Source: Metellina segmentata (taxonomy: Eukaryota; Arthropoda; Arachnida; Araneae; Tetragnathidae). From it: 64,000 nt of DNA. Below are positions 33,158-44,599 of the stretch, piece after piece; position 1 is the first letter of the stretch, and each line of letters opens with the position of its first letter. Where the stretch lies: NCBI GenBank assembly GCA_947359465.1, contig OX375874.1, positions 93,094,172 through 93,158,171 of the forward strand. Direction: 5' to 3'. The notes under the pieces were generated by a model. That model was not told the origin of the DNA. It made no database searches and worked only from the letters and a program-made list of their open reading frames with translations. The translations under genes and the position numbers were made by a program.

Positions 33158-36100
33158 CTAATTTTAGTGTATATGATAGGTGTTTTAATTAATTATGGCT
33201 ACATCCGGTTGCAATACTCGTCAATCAGCAAGGAAGTGTAAGGAACTTCCATTGAAATTAAAGATCAAGGCAGTCTGTATCCCGCTTACAAATCTAGTAA
33301 TGTATTGAATATTGTTTACCAAGTTAACACTTTCAGTGTATAAATGCTTGTTTCGAAATCCGAGTGTTTTTTGGATTTTTAAATGTAATAGGTCTACAGA
33401 TTTAAATTTTAATACGAATAAGAGACACAAGGGACTTTCGTGTAATTTAATACATGTTAACAACACAACCCCCTAAAATAATTCAATTCTAGGCAATTAC
33501 CATGACCAGTCGACTTTCATTAACCTCTAATTCAATGACTTTATACTGTTCATTGGTTACACTTTTGAGATAAAACTAGCATTAAAGAGGAATCTGATCG
33601 TGGAATTTTTGTATTCTTTGAACAGAGTGTATTTTAATAAATAGACTTCTCCTTTTTTATTCAGATATATTTAGCGCTGTAGTTGATGAAAATGAGTTAC
33701 TCAGTGAAACGTGATGTTACAGAAATTGTGACGTTGTACAGTTAGTTTATTTGTTGTGATTGTAAATAAATTTAATTATCACGGTAATTTATTTTGCCCC
33801 CGATGTATTAGTAAATTTTCGCTTCGTTTTTCATTATTTCTTATTCTACTCTTAATTAATTTATAAATGATCTCTATGTACTGAACTTTCATACCTTTTA
33901 CGGATGATTGCTCAGTATTACATGTTGACAATGCAATTCTAATTCTAGTCTTCAACTCCATTCATTCCTAGGCATGGAAATACGATGAAACGAATGCGGG
34001 CAAATGCGCATATGATGAATAAAAACGTGGGTGTTTTGCTAGATTTTGATCTATTCTTAAATATCTTTATTGATATTGATTACATCAGTGATGAGCTTGA
34101 AGCCGCTTCTACAGTGGTGGAACAAAACTATTTGATAAGTGATTGTTTTAAATCTCTTTCGTGAGATCTCATCAGTAAAAAGTTTATTATTTGTCTATTA
34201 TATTAGCTTGTTACTCCGAATCTGCGATTAAAATGAAGCGTGAACTCATGAACACCTTCTAATGAAATAAACGGAGCAGTGGCCAGCTCCAGTTTGAAGA
34301 TCTCCAGACGAAGACACGTGGTGCTTGCAGAAATACGAATTCTAGTGTTAGACTAATTCACGATTGTAATGAAAACTAGAAAATACTAGAAAGCCAATCG
34401 GTTCAAACTGATTCCCAAACCCACGCGACCTTTCTTTCTGAGAACTTACGGCAGTGACACAGCCGACTTGATCCGTCTATTTCATAAGTTGGTAGATGTT
34501 CTAACAACTTATTCGTATAGCCTGTAGAGTGGTGTTCATGTAAACAAGCAAAATTTTAATCACATTTATAAAATTTCAACTAATATTATATTTTTCCCGA
34601 TTGTAAGACAAGGATCTCTAACAACCTGTAACAAGAATTTTAGAATGAAGACAAGTTATTTTTTTTGTGGAGGAGGGTACTCTCTATTGTTATAAATGAT
34701 TAACTGGAATGCGAGTGTACTGATAATGTCTTATTGGCAATTGTTTATTGCTATTTTTCTGTAAGTCTCAATGAAGGGGTAAATTACCAGATATTAAACC
34801 TTCAACGGTCCGTTTCAATGTTCGTTCCATGAAATACCTCAGTAGATTCATAGGTTTTCATTTATAGATACATTTCATTATTTTTATAGGTTATTAGTGG
34901 GTTACGACATTTTTGACCAAAACTATATTGTTATTGAAGTGAATAGAAATGTTTTACAAAAAAATGTAACTGATTTTAGTATTTTATTTGGGCATTTTCA
35001 TGCGTTTTTAGAGCTTTTTATGCAAAATGACATTTTTCAGATTTTTTGGACACTAGGGCATTTTGGAAATATTTTGCATATTTTGTTTTCAAATCTGTCA
35101 GGGAAACTTTTTATGTTGTGAAATTTTAGGAGACTGAAGAAAGAGACGTTCTTTATTTAAAGTGTGATCTTCTATGGTTTTAGTAGAAGTTAAAAGAGAG
35201 CTGTTTTTCGATGTTTAAAACGTTGTTGACAGTCATTCTTAGTCAAAAATTATCTTTTGAAAATTTGCACATAGTTTAAGTTTTGCTTCTCAATTCTAGA
35301 TTAGCGACTTACATACTGTAGCAAACTAAAAATATTCTACTAAACTAGAAGGCTAAATCCGATCTAGATCCCTCTCACCTAACCCCAAATACATCTAAGC
35401 AATCTTCAATACTTCCTTTCACTGACTCTAGGGTACTGTAGCGTTTTTTCACAACATTAAACACAATTATTTTTAATAGAAATCAGAATCTTAGACTTGA
35501 GAAATTACTGCGATTCGCTAAATTGAGAATAAATTAATGAAAAGCAGTCAGTACTCCAAAACTACGAAGGAACCAGGAGGAAACCGAAAAGGGAAATAAA
35601 TAAATAACAAGTATCTATCATAATGTAGGCATTATATTTACAAAAATAAATAGCCGAGACAAGAATTGATTCTATACATTTAATGCACTTGTTTTACATC
35701 ACTAGTTATATGTACAAAAGAAATTCACTGCTCACACGAACTTCTGTATCATATTAACTTTATCTCCTCAGTTGTATACAAATCGATGCATTTTGTTACA
35801 GTATAAAGTTCGAAGTTCATGACGTAATAGAAGATGTTCGTACAATACACTAGTTGGATGCATTAAAGCTTTGAAAATCATTAGTTTTTAATTCACTCAC
35901 ATTCTTTCGAGCCGTTTCGCTTGTTCCCGAAACCAAAAAACAGCAACTCTGCTCCCGCCTTTAACTTTGCATGTCTGTTTATTCTTTTAGCCAAGCGTAA
36001 CTTTCCCCTCCATTTCTAGAACATTAGTATGACTAGAGTAATTACAAAATAACAGAACAAACTAAGCAGGTTCAGCTATCTGCACTGTATTGTTTCTCTT

Positions 36101-36743
36101 CAGGTATTCTCAAGCTTCTGAAAGCATTAAGAGCTTAATATAATTGTTTTACGGACTGACTCTTGTATCGTTGACTGCTCAGAATGAAACACGGACAAGA
36201 GTTGAAAAGGCGAGCCTAAAAATTCCCCTATAGTAACAAAATAGATCATATGTATGTAATCACCCTTCCCCTTTTTTCGTTTCATTTCTAATGTTAGCAT
36301 ACTACTGCTTAAATTAAATTGTAACAATACACGCAATATTGAACTTAGAGTAGCTGCACATTTAATCACATAGAAAAAATTGAAGCTTTTAATCTAAAAT
36401 AAAATATGTCCAACCCAGTACTTTCATACGGTGAATGAAATATATTTTATCGATGCAAAGGGTGTAGGAAGAAAATTTATATTTTTAATATACCTAATTG
36501 TTTAAAACTATTAAATACAAAATGCCGGACAGTTATTTAGCTATCTTCAAGTCGTTCTTTTTCTTTTGATCCAACGTCTATATTTAATTGTATTTCATAA
36601 AATACTACAGTTATTTAAATATATTTTAATTTTCGAAAAAAACAACTTTAATCATTAAGAATAATAACGGAGTTATAAATGAAATTCAACCAAGGAAAAT
36701 TCTCCAAATGACTTTTAAGGAACTACATTTTAATTAATGTATT
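33158..36743. other. Long AT-rich intergenic stretch 3' of the Fez-family gene
   Basis: No repeat family of this window is present in the whole 3.6 kb. A plus-strand frame at 33197-33304 (MATSGCNTRQSARKCKELPL onward) faintly recalls a pogo/CENP-B N-terminus but is short and stops. The frame at 34897-35121 is T-rich low complexity. The lack of insertions next to a developmental gene may be meaningful. Confidence 0.5.
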
Positions 36744-36749
36744 TTTATT
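36744..36749 (-). promoter_or_regulatory. Candidate polyadenylation signal for the Fez-family gene
   Basis: AATAAA on the minus strand lies about 555 bp past the stop codon. It is a canonical hexamer in AT-rich DNA, so chance occurrence is quite possible. Confidence 0.25.
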
Positions 36750-37304
36750 ATGTACAAGTACCTAAAATTTTGTTAGTACGAAGTTGAAATAATGAGTATT
36801 AAAACTATTTACACATATAAATATTATATTTCTATAGTCTAATATTATACAATAATAGCTATGTTCTGTAACACATTACAGTCCAAGACAACCTAATGAA
36901 AAAAGTCTCTCTTACGTAACAATTCAGAAAATTTATCTTCAAAGCTTCGGTATTGTTCACGGAGAATTTCATGATATAATTCAGTAGAATAATAATACAA
37001 AAAGGATTCATGCACTTCCAGATATATGTTTTGAAGAGGAAATATTAAAATAATGGAGAACAGAATTTATATTTTTATGTCCCCAACGTAAAAGAATAAA
37101 TTGTCGTGGAATGCAATAGTTTAGAATCAGCATTTGATTAAACTTAGTTCTAGCTGCTTTTTTAAGTTCTTGTAATGGGGATGCACGAGACTATATGCTT
37201 ATACATTTTGCATTTGATCATAGAACCGAATGTTAAAATATCAGCTAGTTTGATTTGCATAATTCTCCTTTGTCGAATGATTTCTGCTTTAAGTTCTCAG
37301 TTGG
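36750..37304 (-). other. Probable 3' UTR or downstream region of the Fez-family gene
   Basis: AT-rich sequence directly after the TAG stop, without any A-tract that would mark a recent retrocopy. UTR status is an inference from position. Confidence 0.3.
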
Positions 37305-38786
37305 CTACAAAATAATTCTAGGAGGTTGTTCCATATAAGCACTTGTGCTAGGAGAAACAAAAAATGGATTAATTAGACTAACAGTAACTGCAGGTCCTGG
37401 ACTACCACCATGAGTACGACTCATCCCCGATGACCCAAGACCGTCGTCATGCAATTTCCGCATGTGTTTCTTAAGGTCAAAGTTTCTACAAAAGCCCTTA
37501 CCACACACTTTGCATGTGTAAGGTTTCTTGTCGTTATGGGTGTGCATGTGGAAGGTTAGATTGTACACCTGGTGGAAGGCCTTATTGCAGACAGTACATT
37601 TGTAGGCCTTCTCTCCGCTGTGCGTTAGCTTGTGGTTTTTATAGTTACCCTTTTGGTGGAAACCTTTTCCGCAATACTCGCAAACCCACGGCTTGTATCC
37701 AGCGTGTATGCGTATGTGCGTATTGAGCGTCGAACTCCTATTGAACGCCTTTCCACAGGTGTGGCATTTGTGCGGTTTCTCCTGAGTGTGGATTATTTTG
37801 TGGCGACAGAGGGTGCTTGCCTGGCGGAAACCCTTGCCACACACCTTGCACACGAAGGGTCGAGCCCCTGTGTGCACGGGCATGTGCCGGGTTAGGTTGT
37901 AATGGGCGTTGAAGACCTTCCCGCATTCGGGGCAGGTGAAAGTCTTTTGCTTGTTGTGGTTCCTCTTCTGCCGCACAGGACTGGCACAGTCTCCAGAAGA
38001 TTCCGAAGAGTTTTTTGAGTCGCCGACGAATCTGGAGTTCGTGGAATTGAGAGTTTGAGAAGAGCCTATGGACTCGGTGTCGCCGGGTTCTTCGATTTGT
38101 CGAGACCCTGTGTTGGTGGCGAAAACCGGCTGGGGCCGGATGACTTTGTGGATGGCTGAAGGGTCCATGGAGTGCAGATTGGGGGTAGGAGAGGACACTT
38201 CGTCCCATGACACATCGCCGTTATTTCTCACTAGTTGCTGAGGGGGCAGCGCAGCGTACATGAAGCTGTAATGCCTGAGAAGATCCTGCGATCTTTGGTG
38301 TAGGAAACGCGAAGAAGGACACGTGTTGTTCAAGTGGCACCTCAGATCCTGCATGCCCGTCGAGTTCTCCACGAGTCTCTTGAGAGCTAGCTCGTACATG
38401 GCATCCACGTTCACTTGCGGATATCTCTGTTGACCCGAAGGGAAGTTCAGACCCAACTGTTCCATGTCCTCCATTCCCCGTCCGCCAGGGAAGGCAAGGA
38501 GAGGATTCATCATGAGTGGGTTCATCAGAGACATTCTCTTGTTGAAGTCCTCGAACATGACATTGAGAAGGGGCGAGATCCCTTTGTCGGACGTGTTCGC
38601 TGGTTTCTTGGGACCGGGCTCCATGATCTTCGCAATGGAAAAGGCCAAAGAGTGCTGCTTTTCTTTCGGTGGTTTGGTGGCCTCTTCGTTTCTGAGGGGA
38701 CTCTTCACGGGACTGTCGATGGAGCTGGTAGGCGAAGAGGGGGCCGTTGTCAACGAGGGGGGAGACGAGGCCATTGTTTCAGCCAT
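37305..38786 (-). CDS. fezf: Fez-family zinc-finger repressor (FEZF/earmuff)
   Basis: A 493-residue nuclear transcription factor in one open frame. The start is the first ATG after an in-frame TAA (38820-38822) and has a good context (GAAATGG); the frame could be opened only 11 codons further, without ATG. Residues 45-55 ([11 protein letters not shown]) form an EH1/Groucho-recruiting repressor motif. A Ser/Pro- and Met-rich linker follows. Six contiguous C2H2 fingers lie at about 285-305, 313-333, 341-361, 369-389, 397-417 and 425-446. The third and fourth ([20 protein letters not shown], then [19 protein letters not shown]) are hallmarks of FEZF1/2 and Drosophila earmuff. All Cys/His ligands are present. 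The length is close to vertebrate FEZF (about 460-475) and shorter than fly earmuff. Known relatives specify forebrain and neural progenitor identity. There is no intron, whereas vertebrate FEZF genes are interrupted. Family certainty is high; orthology versus retrocopy is open. Confidence 0.96.
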   Translation of the reverse strand: MAETMASSPPSLTTAPSSPTSSIDSPVKSPLRNEEATKPPKEKQHSLAFSIAKIMEPGPKKPANTSDKGISPLLNVMFEDFNKRMSLMNPLMMNPLLAFPGGRGMEDMEQLGLNFPSGQQRYPQVNVDAMYELALKRLVENSTGMQDLRCHLNNTCPSSRFLHQRSQDLLRHYSFMYAALPPQQLVRNNGDVSWDEVSSPTPNLHSMDPSAIHKVIRPQPVFATNTGSRQIEEPGDTESIGSSQTLNSTNSRFVGDSKNSSESSGDCASPVRQKRNHNKQKTFTCPECGKVFNAHYNLTRHMPVHTGARPFVCKVCGKGFRQASTLCRHKIIHTQEKPHKCHTCGKAFNRSSTLNTHIRIHAGYKPWVCEYCGKGFHQKGNYKNHKLTHSGEKAYKCTVCNKAFHQVYNLTFHMHTHNDKKPYTCKVCGKGFCRNFDLKKHMRKLHDDGLGSSGMSRTHGGSPGPAVTVSLINPFFVSPSTSAYMEQPPRIIL

Positions 38787-39682
38787 TTCGAACAGCTGGA
38801 GTCTCAAAGGTAATGCAGATTATCCCACTGAATCATTCTTTTTATCTGGAAAGATACAAGTATTCGGTTAAAATATCAGGTAAGTAAAAGAATCAGTTTG
38901 ATTGAAAATATATAATTGTACTACTCCGGGCAATACCATGATACACCGCTTTTCAAGTATTTCAGGCTAGTAATTTGAAGTATTAAAAAGTTTCAAAATT
39001 ATAATGGTTTATCTACTTGCATTCCGGCAAAAAAAGCGATACAACTCAAAATTGCAGAATTTGAGAAACATCAACCTAAAGGATACTGTAAAATTTATAT
39101 TGAAATAGTATAACCTTCTTTTAAATTTTAGGTAAGCGTTTATGGTGGTAACTTCTATTATATTTCATAGAATGGTAATATAACACGCTGGGGCACCTCA
39201 TACATAATTTTCAATGACATAACATCAAATTGTTTTTTTGACTTGCGTCACTTTTTTTGCCGGGGTGTGTACTGTTCAAGACATTATGCTGTCTCAAACT
39301 TTTAAGTTTTCAGCTAGTGATTCACGTAATCAAAAAGTTTTGAAACTCGCTAATTATTTTTTATTTATTTATTTTTTCACTACGGAAAATATTTCTGTTG
39401 CTTATCATTATTTTGTCAGAAGCGCTTAAATTGAGGATTACTTCATTTTAGTTTAGTTTTTTGCAATTTTAAATTGAACAAAGAAAAAAATAAATACATA
39501 TACATTTAAAGTTCAGCTACTTTCTAATAGGGTTAGAAGTAATTTTTATGTTATTCCTTAAAATAATTAAAATATCTTAGTAAATAAATAATCTATACCT
39601 ATTATAAAATTTACAATTTATTAAAAAAATTACACGTTGAATATAAATTTAAGAGGATGCATATTTTATTTGTCTCAATATA
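38787..39682. other. 5' flank of the Fez-family gene
   Basis: AT-rich DNA between the start codon and a mariner insertion. It should contain the 5' UTR and perhaps the core promoter, but no convincing TATA box or splice site was picked out. Confidence 0.35.
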
Positions 39683-41133
39683 CAGGGTGTTTCAGTGAAC
39701 CGTTTCAGAACTTCTAAGAGGTGTAGGGTACATCCTGACAACTCGAAATCATATAGTAATGTGGGGTCGGAAATGCTTTCCTGAATCGGTGTTGTACACA
39801 GAAGCACCGTAAAGAAAAGAGACCGTAAGTGAGAAATCGTTTTAATAATACATGAAAAGAAGAAAAGGTACATGGATTAAAGTAAGTGTTCGAAGTTTCT
39901 TCCACGGGCTACAATGCACGCCTCATATCTCCGACGCATGGACATCCGAACATTCTGGAATACTCCAGGCATATCTCGAATTTCTCCGGCAGCTACTGCA
40001 ATTCTTGCAACCAGCTCCTCAACATTGTCAACAGGGGTGTCATAAACTAGCGATTTCAGATGACCCCAGAAATAAAAATCAAGACATGATAGGTCAGGTG
40101 ACCGAGCAGGCCAACGCACGGGACCACCACGTCCGATACACTGCTGACCAAATGTGACATCCAGGTAGTTACGAACATCTCCGCTATAATGGGCAGGGGC
40201 TCCATCGTGTTGGAACCACATTGTCTGTTGTGTCGATGCAGAAATCTGTTCATCTCTCAAAAGTTGTGGCAATGCTTGCTGCAGAAAGAGCAAGTAGTTA
40301 GGTCCGGTTAGACGAGACGGTAACAGGTAAGGTCCGATGAGGTGATCTCCCATAATACCGGCCCATGCATTGACCGAAAATCGAATCAGTGCTGCACGAC
40401 GTCGTATTGCATGCGGGTTCTCGACCGCCCAGATATGGTCGTTATGCGTGTTGAAAATTCCTTCCCTTGTGAAGGATGCCTCATCGGAAAACAACACTTC
40501 AGCAGGAAAAAGGGGATTTGTAGCACATTTTCCAAGGTACCACTGTGCGAAAGCAATACGAGGTGCATAATCCTCCGGTTGCTGTATCTGGACACGCTGC
40601 ACGTGAAACGAATGCATGTCTTCTTGGAGAATCCTCCAGACGCTGCAATGGGAAACCCCGACTGCGTTTGCTACACTTCGTGTACTCGTTCTAGGATTCC
40701 CCTGTACATGCTGCAGCACATTCTGTTCGACGTCTGCAGTCCGTGCTGTTCTTACCCTGTCCCTGTCAGCTCTTTCTAATGAACCTGTCTCATCTAACCT
40801 CTGGTGCAGTCTTGCAAAGAAATTATGACTGGGGATACGCCTCGTCGGATATCGTTCCGCGTACAAACGCTGTGCGGCTGGCCCACTACAATTTGCAGCC
40901 CTGTACGCCAAATGCATATCGGCTAACTCTGCGATCGTGTAATCATCCATTCTACTAACTTGGCGTTCTTGTGCGAAATGAAGATTCCCTACACGAAAGC
41001 TCGGGATTTTCGCACAACGCCATCTACCGCGTCAGGAAAGAATTTCTGACTGCCCATTGGTATATGATTTTGGTTCGTCAGGATGTACCCTACCCCTCTT
41101 AGAAGTTCTGAAACGGTTCACTGAAACACCCTG
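39683..41133 (-). mobile_element. mariner transposon (DD41D) with intact gene
   Basis: The terminal inverted repeats are about 57 bp (39683-39739 and 41077-41133), begin CAGGGTGTTTCAGTGAACCG and differ at a single position. TA flanks both ends (39681-39682 and 41134-41135). At 1451 bp the element carries one uninterrupted transposase. It sits about 0.9 kb from the start codon of the Fez-family gene. Confidence 0.95.
39877..40950 (-). CDS. mariner-superfamily transposase, DUF4817-type, DD41D
   Basis: A 357-residue cut-and-paste transposase starting at an ATG. Residues 6-60 (including AAQRLYAERYPTRRIPSHNF) match the DUF4817-type N-terminal helix-turn-helix found in arthropod mariner relatives. 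Residues 83-118 form a second HTH (STRSVANAVGVSHCSVWRIL). The catalytic triad reads D156 (FSDEASF), D249 (FQHDGAPAH) and D291 (SPDLSCLDFYFWG). There are 41 residues between the last two, so it is DD41D. No stop or frameshift interrupts it, and both terminal repeats are present, so the copy may be or recently was active. The ends and gene spacing are consistent with an autonomous element. Function is inferred from family. Confidence 0.93.
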   Translation of the reverse strand: MDDYTIAELADMHLAYRAANCSGPAAQRLYAERYPTRRIPSHNFFARLHQRLDETGSLERADRDRVRTARTADVEQNVLQHVQGNPRTSTRSVANAVGVSHCSVWRILQEDMHSFHVQRVQIQQPEDYAPRIAFAQWYLGKCATNPLFPAEVLFSDEASFTREGIFNTHNDHIWAVENPHAIRRRAALIRFSVNAWAGIMGDHLIGPYLLPSRLTGPNYLLFLQQALPQLLRDEQISASTQQTMWFQHDGAPAHYSGDVRNYLDVTFGQQCIGRGGPVRWPARSPDLSCLDFYFWGHLKSLVYDTPVDNVEELVARIAVAAGEIRDMPGVFQNVRMSMRRRYEACIVARGRNFEHLL

Positions 41134-41135
41134 TA

Positions 41136-43100
41136 TATAAATAAGAATGTAGTGTTTGTACATTAAATATTTTCGACCCATTTCAAATTTGGACCCTTCT
41201 GATGCCAAATCCGCTTCTGGCGAGTTTGGTGTCTGTCGTCCGCACGGTTTAATATATTTTCATGGAACTCTCTTTGCATACTGTGAGTACATATCTTTAT
41301 TTAGTGACTGAACTGGGTTGCGTATGTCTGTCCTTTCTTTCTGTTCTATGTTCGATTTTGTGTTTGTGTGGTTGTACAGACATCATATGAATTTTATTCC
41401 ACATATTTGATTGCAATATGCTTTATTTTATACATTATATATTAGTTTAGTAAATGCAATATTAAACATTTCTTTATTGTTATATTTGGATGGAGTTTCA
41501 TGCTAAAACACCTCAGTAAGTATACTTAAATCAACCATAATTTGGTTATTTTGGAAAAACTGGAATGTATATTGTGAGTATTACGATTAATTGAATTGCT
41601 TTACCAGTACAGCTAAAGTAGCAATTTTTTTTATGAAATAGCTCTGATATTTCATTTATTTCGAATCTTATTCTTGTTCATTTCTCAGTGTAAACGATTT
41701 CCGATTATTTGGGACAGACGATATTTTTCAACGCACAGGTAGTAAACAGAAACTCGTTGTGGTTAATCACGTACAGTAATATTTTGGTTTCTTTCGCTCT
41801 GAATTAATTTCGCATTTCTAAATTTTGTGCCTTTTTTACTTGTAAGTTGTGGCAACTGCGATATCAAGAGATAAAAAGGAATCACAAACTAATATCTTTG
41901 GAACAACTTTTTTCCCGACATTTTTTTATTTTGTTTTATTTTACTGTTTTAAATATTTATTATTTTCATAAATGTATTTTCCTTCTCATCATACGCAACA
42001 CCACCTCAAAGTATTCGACTTGAAGTGGCAGGTAAGTCAGAATAAAGCAAATTTTGAGTGTAATTATGCCATTATTGAAAGAGTAATGCCGTTATTGAAA
42101 GAATAATAAGCGAAATTCGACAATGTCGCATGTCTGATGCAAGAGTGCCACAAGTAATAAAATATTGTTGTATTGACTATGAGTGTGAGAGCACTCGCCG
42201 TTGATTTATTAATTGAGTTGAACATGAAAATAATTCAAGAAAGGGAATTCCAAATCTCCCTCAAAATTGTATTTTGTAGTAGTAACCTTAGTGTCACCTT
42301 TCGTCATTTTGTAGCATTGTCATACAACTAGAGTGCGATGTATGTGAAATGTATTACATGAATAGATACGCATGTGTAGGATTTGTGTCCAAAGTAAGTT
42401 GTAGAAATTATAAAGATATGGCGAAATGTGTTAAAATATCATTTTATTCTACAAAAAACGAAAGTTATGTATTTTGATCATCTCTTCAATCTTGAGTAAA
42501 CCAATTCAAACCGAGTAAGGTCGGGTATTTTGCTAATGGATTATAAGAACTTGCATTATGGTTTTCCTTATATTATTAAACTTAAATAATTCATATTAAA
42601 TAGGGGGTGAGATCTACACGGATATTCAATAGTGAACATAAAATTGATGGTTTAAATTAGGTGCAAGAAGTTGGTTACTTTTTACTTAAAAGAGATGTAC
42701 AATCGATTTTTAAATTTAACTGCCCTTGTAGAGAATCTTGCAATTTTGGAGAGCTCTCATTTTGATGTAAAGTAGCATATTTACATTGAAATGTTACTTA
42801 AATTGTATTTCGAAATAAAATGCACACCCTTATTTCGCGTATAAAAAAGTTGTTTGTATACTTCTTAATAAAGAAGGAAACCCTAAAAATATTCATTATT
42901 GATCCATGATGTATGACATCATTAGCATTAAAAAGCTATCAATTGTATATTTAAAAAAGATTGAATGGATTGAGTGGTTATTTGGGTTTTATGACGTAGG
43001 GCCATATTTTCCCAAATTATACCTAATACAAGACAGAGAATGTAAAGCAATCGGTATGAAAGAAACGCTTTGTACATACAAAAGAGAGACATACACTAAG
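41136..43100. other. AT-rich intergenic DNA
   Basis: No gene was recognised. Sequence at about 42300-42560 (GAGTGCGATGTATGTGAAAT, TACATGAATAGATACG) is a diverged relative of 49575-49760. Confidence 0.5.
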
Positions 43101-43172
43101 GGTAAGTTACAGGAATCGAACCTGTGCATAACTACAACGTTGCTAGCGCATTGAGCAAACCCTCCGAGCCCT
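43101..43172 (-). other. tRNA-like relic
   Basis: On the minus strand ACAGGTTCGATTCCTGT forms a perfect T-arm with B box, and TTTGCTCAATGCGCTAGCAA resembles an A-box/D-arm region. The 5' end (GGGCTCG) cannot pair with the 3' AACTTACC, so no acceptor stem forms. It is best read as a tRNA pseudogene or another SINE-type head, not a working tRNA. Confidence 0.4.
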
Positions 43173-43184
43173 GGCGTACATAAG

Positions 43185-43497
43185 GTAGGTAGGTGGTTGC
43201 ATCAAAGTCGCACTGGATCAACACAAAGGGTTATTTGCAGTGGTCCTGGATCAATCCCGAAACCTCGTAACCTCGAACCACGGTCGGATAACCAGATCAA
43301 CACCTGAGCGGGAACCCACTCCCCAAATTTTTTTTGACCGTGGACATTTGAGGACAAAGGACATTTGAGGATACGACAGGTTTAACGGTCACCAGCCCTC
43401 AAGTACACGACGGTGTTTGGTTGGATCTAATCTCAAACTTGCCCCCTCCCCCTGTTGCTAATCTGGTACTCAACCAACTGAGATACCGCGTAACCCT
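43185..43497 (-). repeat. SINE class B
   Basis: From a GGTAGGTAGGTGG tail through CCTCGAACCACGGTCGG and an internally duplicated GGACATTTGAGGA phrase to the head. On minus the head reads GGTATCTCAGTTGGTTGAGT with TTAGCAACAGGGGG. Confidence 0.85.
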
Positions 43498-43620
43498 CAC
43501 CTAAATAAGAGCGATTTCATAGAGGTTAAACAGCGTGTCTTAATCATTAGCTCATTCAAAAAGTGTTTCACACACTAAAAAGGTAACTTTAAAAAAAATT
43601 CTTACTTATTCATAGGTGAG

Positions 43621-43712
43621 GTAATGGTAATGATAATTTTAATTAACGTCATACCAGAGCAACATAACGGGCTATTGACGACGGTCCGGGATCAGTCCCT
43701 TAAGGGAAATCG
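43621..43712 (-). repeat. SINE class A, tail-side fragment
   Basis: GGTAATGGTAATGATAATTT through GATCAGTCCCTTAAGGGAAA, then cut off abruptly at a satellite-related phrase. Only the SINE 3' portion remains. Confidence 0.85.
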
Positions 43713-43855
43713 ACCAGATCTTGTCGAAACTCTTGGATAGTTAAGACGGGAATGCACTAAACAAAGAAATGACTCATTTTCTTCCTTCCTTCAAACCCAT
43801 TAAAAGAAGCCATTATTAAAACTAAGCCTTTTCCAATCTTTTTGGTAAGGAAAGG
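43713..43855. repeat. Segment duplicated at 46787-46929
   Basis: GACCAGATCTTGTCGAAACTCTTGG is a shortened form of a satellite-related phrase. CTTCCTTCAAACCCATTAAA, AGAAGCCATTAT and AAAACTAAGCC then match 46860-46915 closely. In both places a class A SINE follows directly. Confidence 0.8.
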
Positions 43856-44169
43856 TAATTTTAATTAACGTCGTACTAGAGAAACACAGCGGCTATTGAC
43901 TACGGTCCGGGATCAATCCCCTAAAGGAAAGTACCGAGGACAACAGCAAATCATTTTGAACCACGGTCAGATGACGAGGCAACACCTGAGCTGGCACCCC
44001 AATCTCCAAACTTCCACACCAACCCAATGTGAGGATATTTGGCCACGACAGATTCAATTTGCACCAGCCGCCTCCAAACGCTTACAAATATCCATGCAGT
44101 AACCCTGATCTGAACCAGGAACCTTCCGATCTAGAGGCTAACCCTTAACCAACAGACTGGTTGGTCGGC
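43856..44169 (-). repeat. SINE class A
   Basis: Near-complete copy with a shortened tail (GGTAATTTTAATTAACGTCG). The head ends TGGTTGGTCGGC. CTCCAAACGCTTACAAATAT lacks the usual TCTACACCATA piece. Confidence 0.9.
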
Positions 44170-44181
44170 TATTCTTAAGTG

Positions 44182-44510
44182 GTAATGGTAATAATAATTT
44201 TAGTTAACGTCGTACTAGAGAAACACAACGAGCTATTGACTACGGTCCGGGATCAGTCCTTTAAGGGAAAGATCCGAGGACAACACCTCGTAATTTTGAA
44301 CCACGGTCAGATGACAAGGCAACACCTGAGTTGGCACCCCGCTCTCCAAACTTCCACACCAACCCAATGTGAGGATATTTGGCCACGACAGATTTAATTT
44401 GCACCAGCCGCCTCCAAACGCCTTCAAATATACATGCCCAGACCCGGATTCGAACAAGGAACCTTCCGATCTAGAGGCTAACACCTTAACCGCTATACCG
44501 GTTGGTCGGC
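44182..44510 (-). repeat. SINE class A, full length with target duplication
   Basis: Flanked by the exact 12-bp duplication TATTCTTAAGTG (44170-44181 and 44511-44522). It inserted directly beside the head of the previous SINE, giving a tandem pair in the same orientation. It shares the CTCCAAACGC variant with that neighbour. Confidence 0.95.
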
Positions 44511-44599
44511 TATTCTTAAGTGAGAAACGATACTCAAGCAAGATTATATAAAAAATACCTTTTCTTTTGATAAAACCCGAAAAAAAGCGGCAGCTTATT

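Noticed and set aside
33197..33304. Possible pogo/CENP-B-like N-terminus
   Set aside because: Only about 28 residues look suggestive. No catalytic region or terminal repeats were found nearby.
34897..35121. 74-codon ORF rich in Phe/Leu
   Set aside because: It derives from T-rich low-complexity DNA with repeated GGCATTTT/TTTTGGA phrases.
37738..38208. 156-codon minus-strand ORF inside the Fez-family gene
   Set aside because: It is an out-of-frame shadow of the zinc-finger coding sequence.
38415..38871. Plus-strand ORFs of 132-135 codons opposite the Fez-family 5' end
   Set aside because: They are antisense shadows of a GC-rich coding region without family resemblance.
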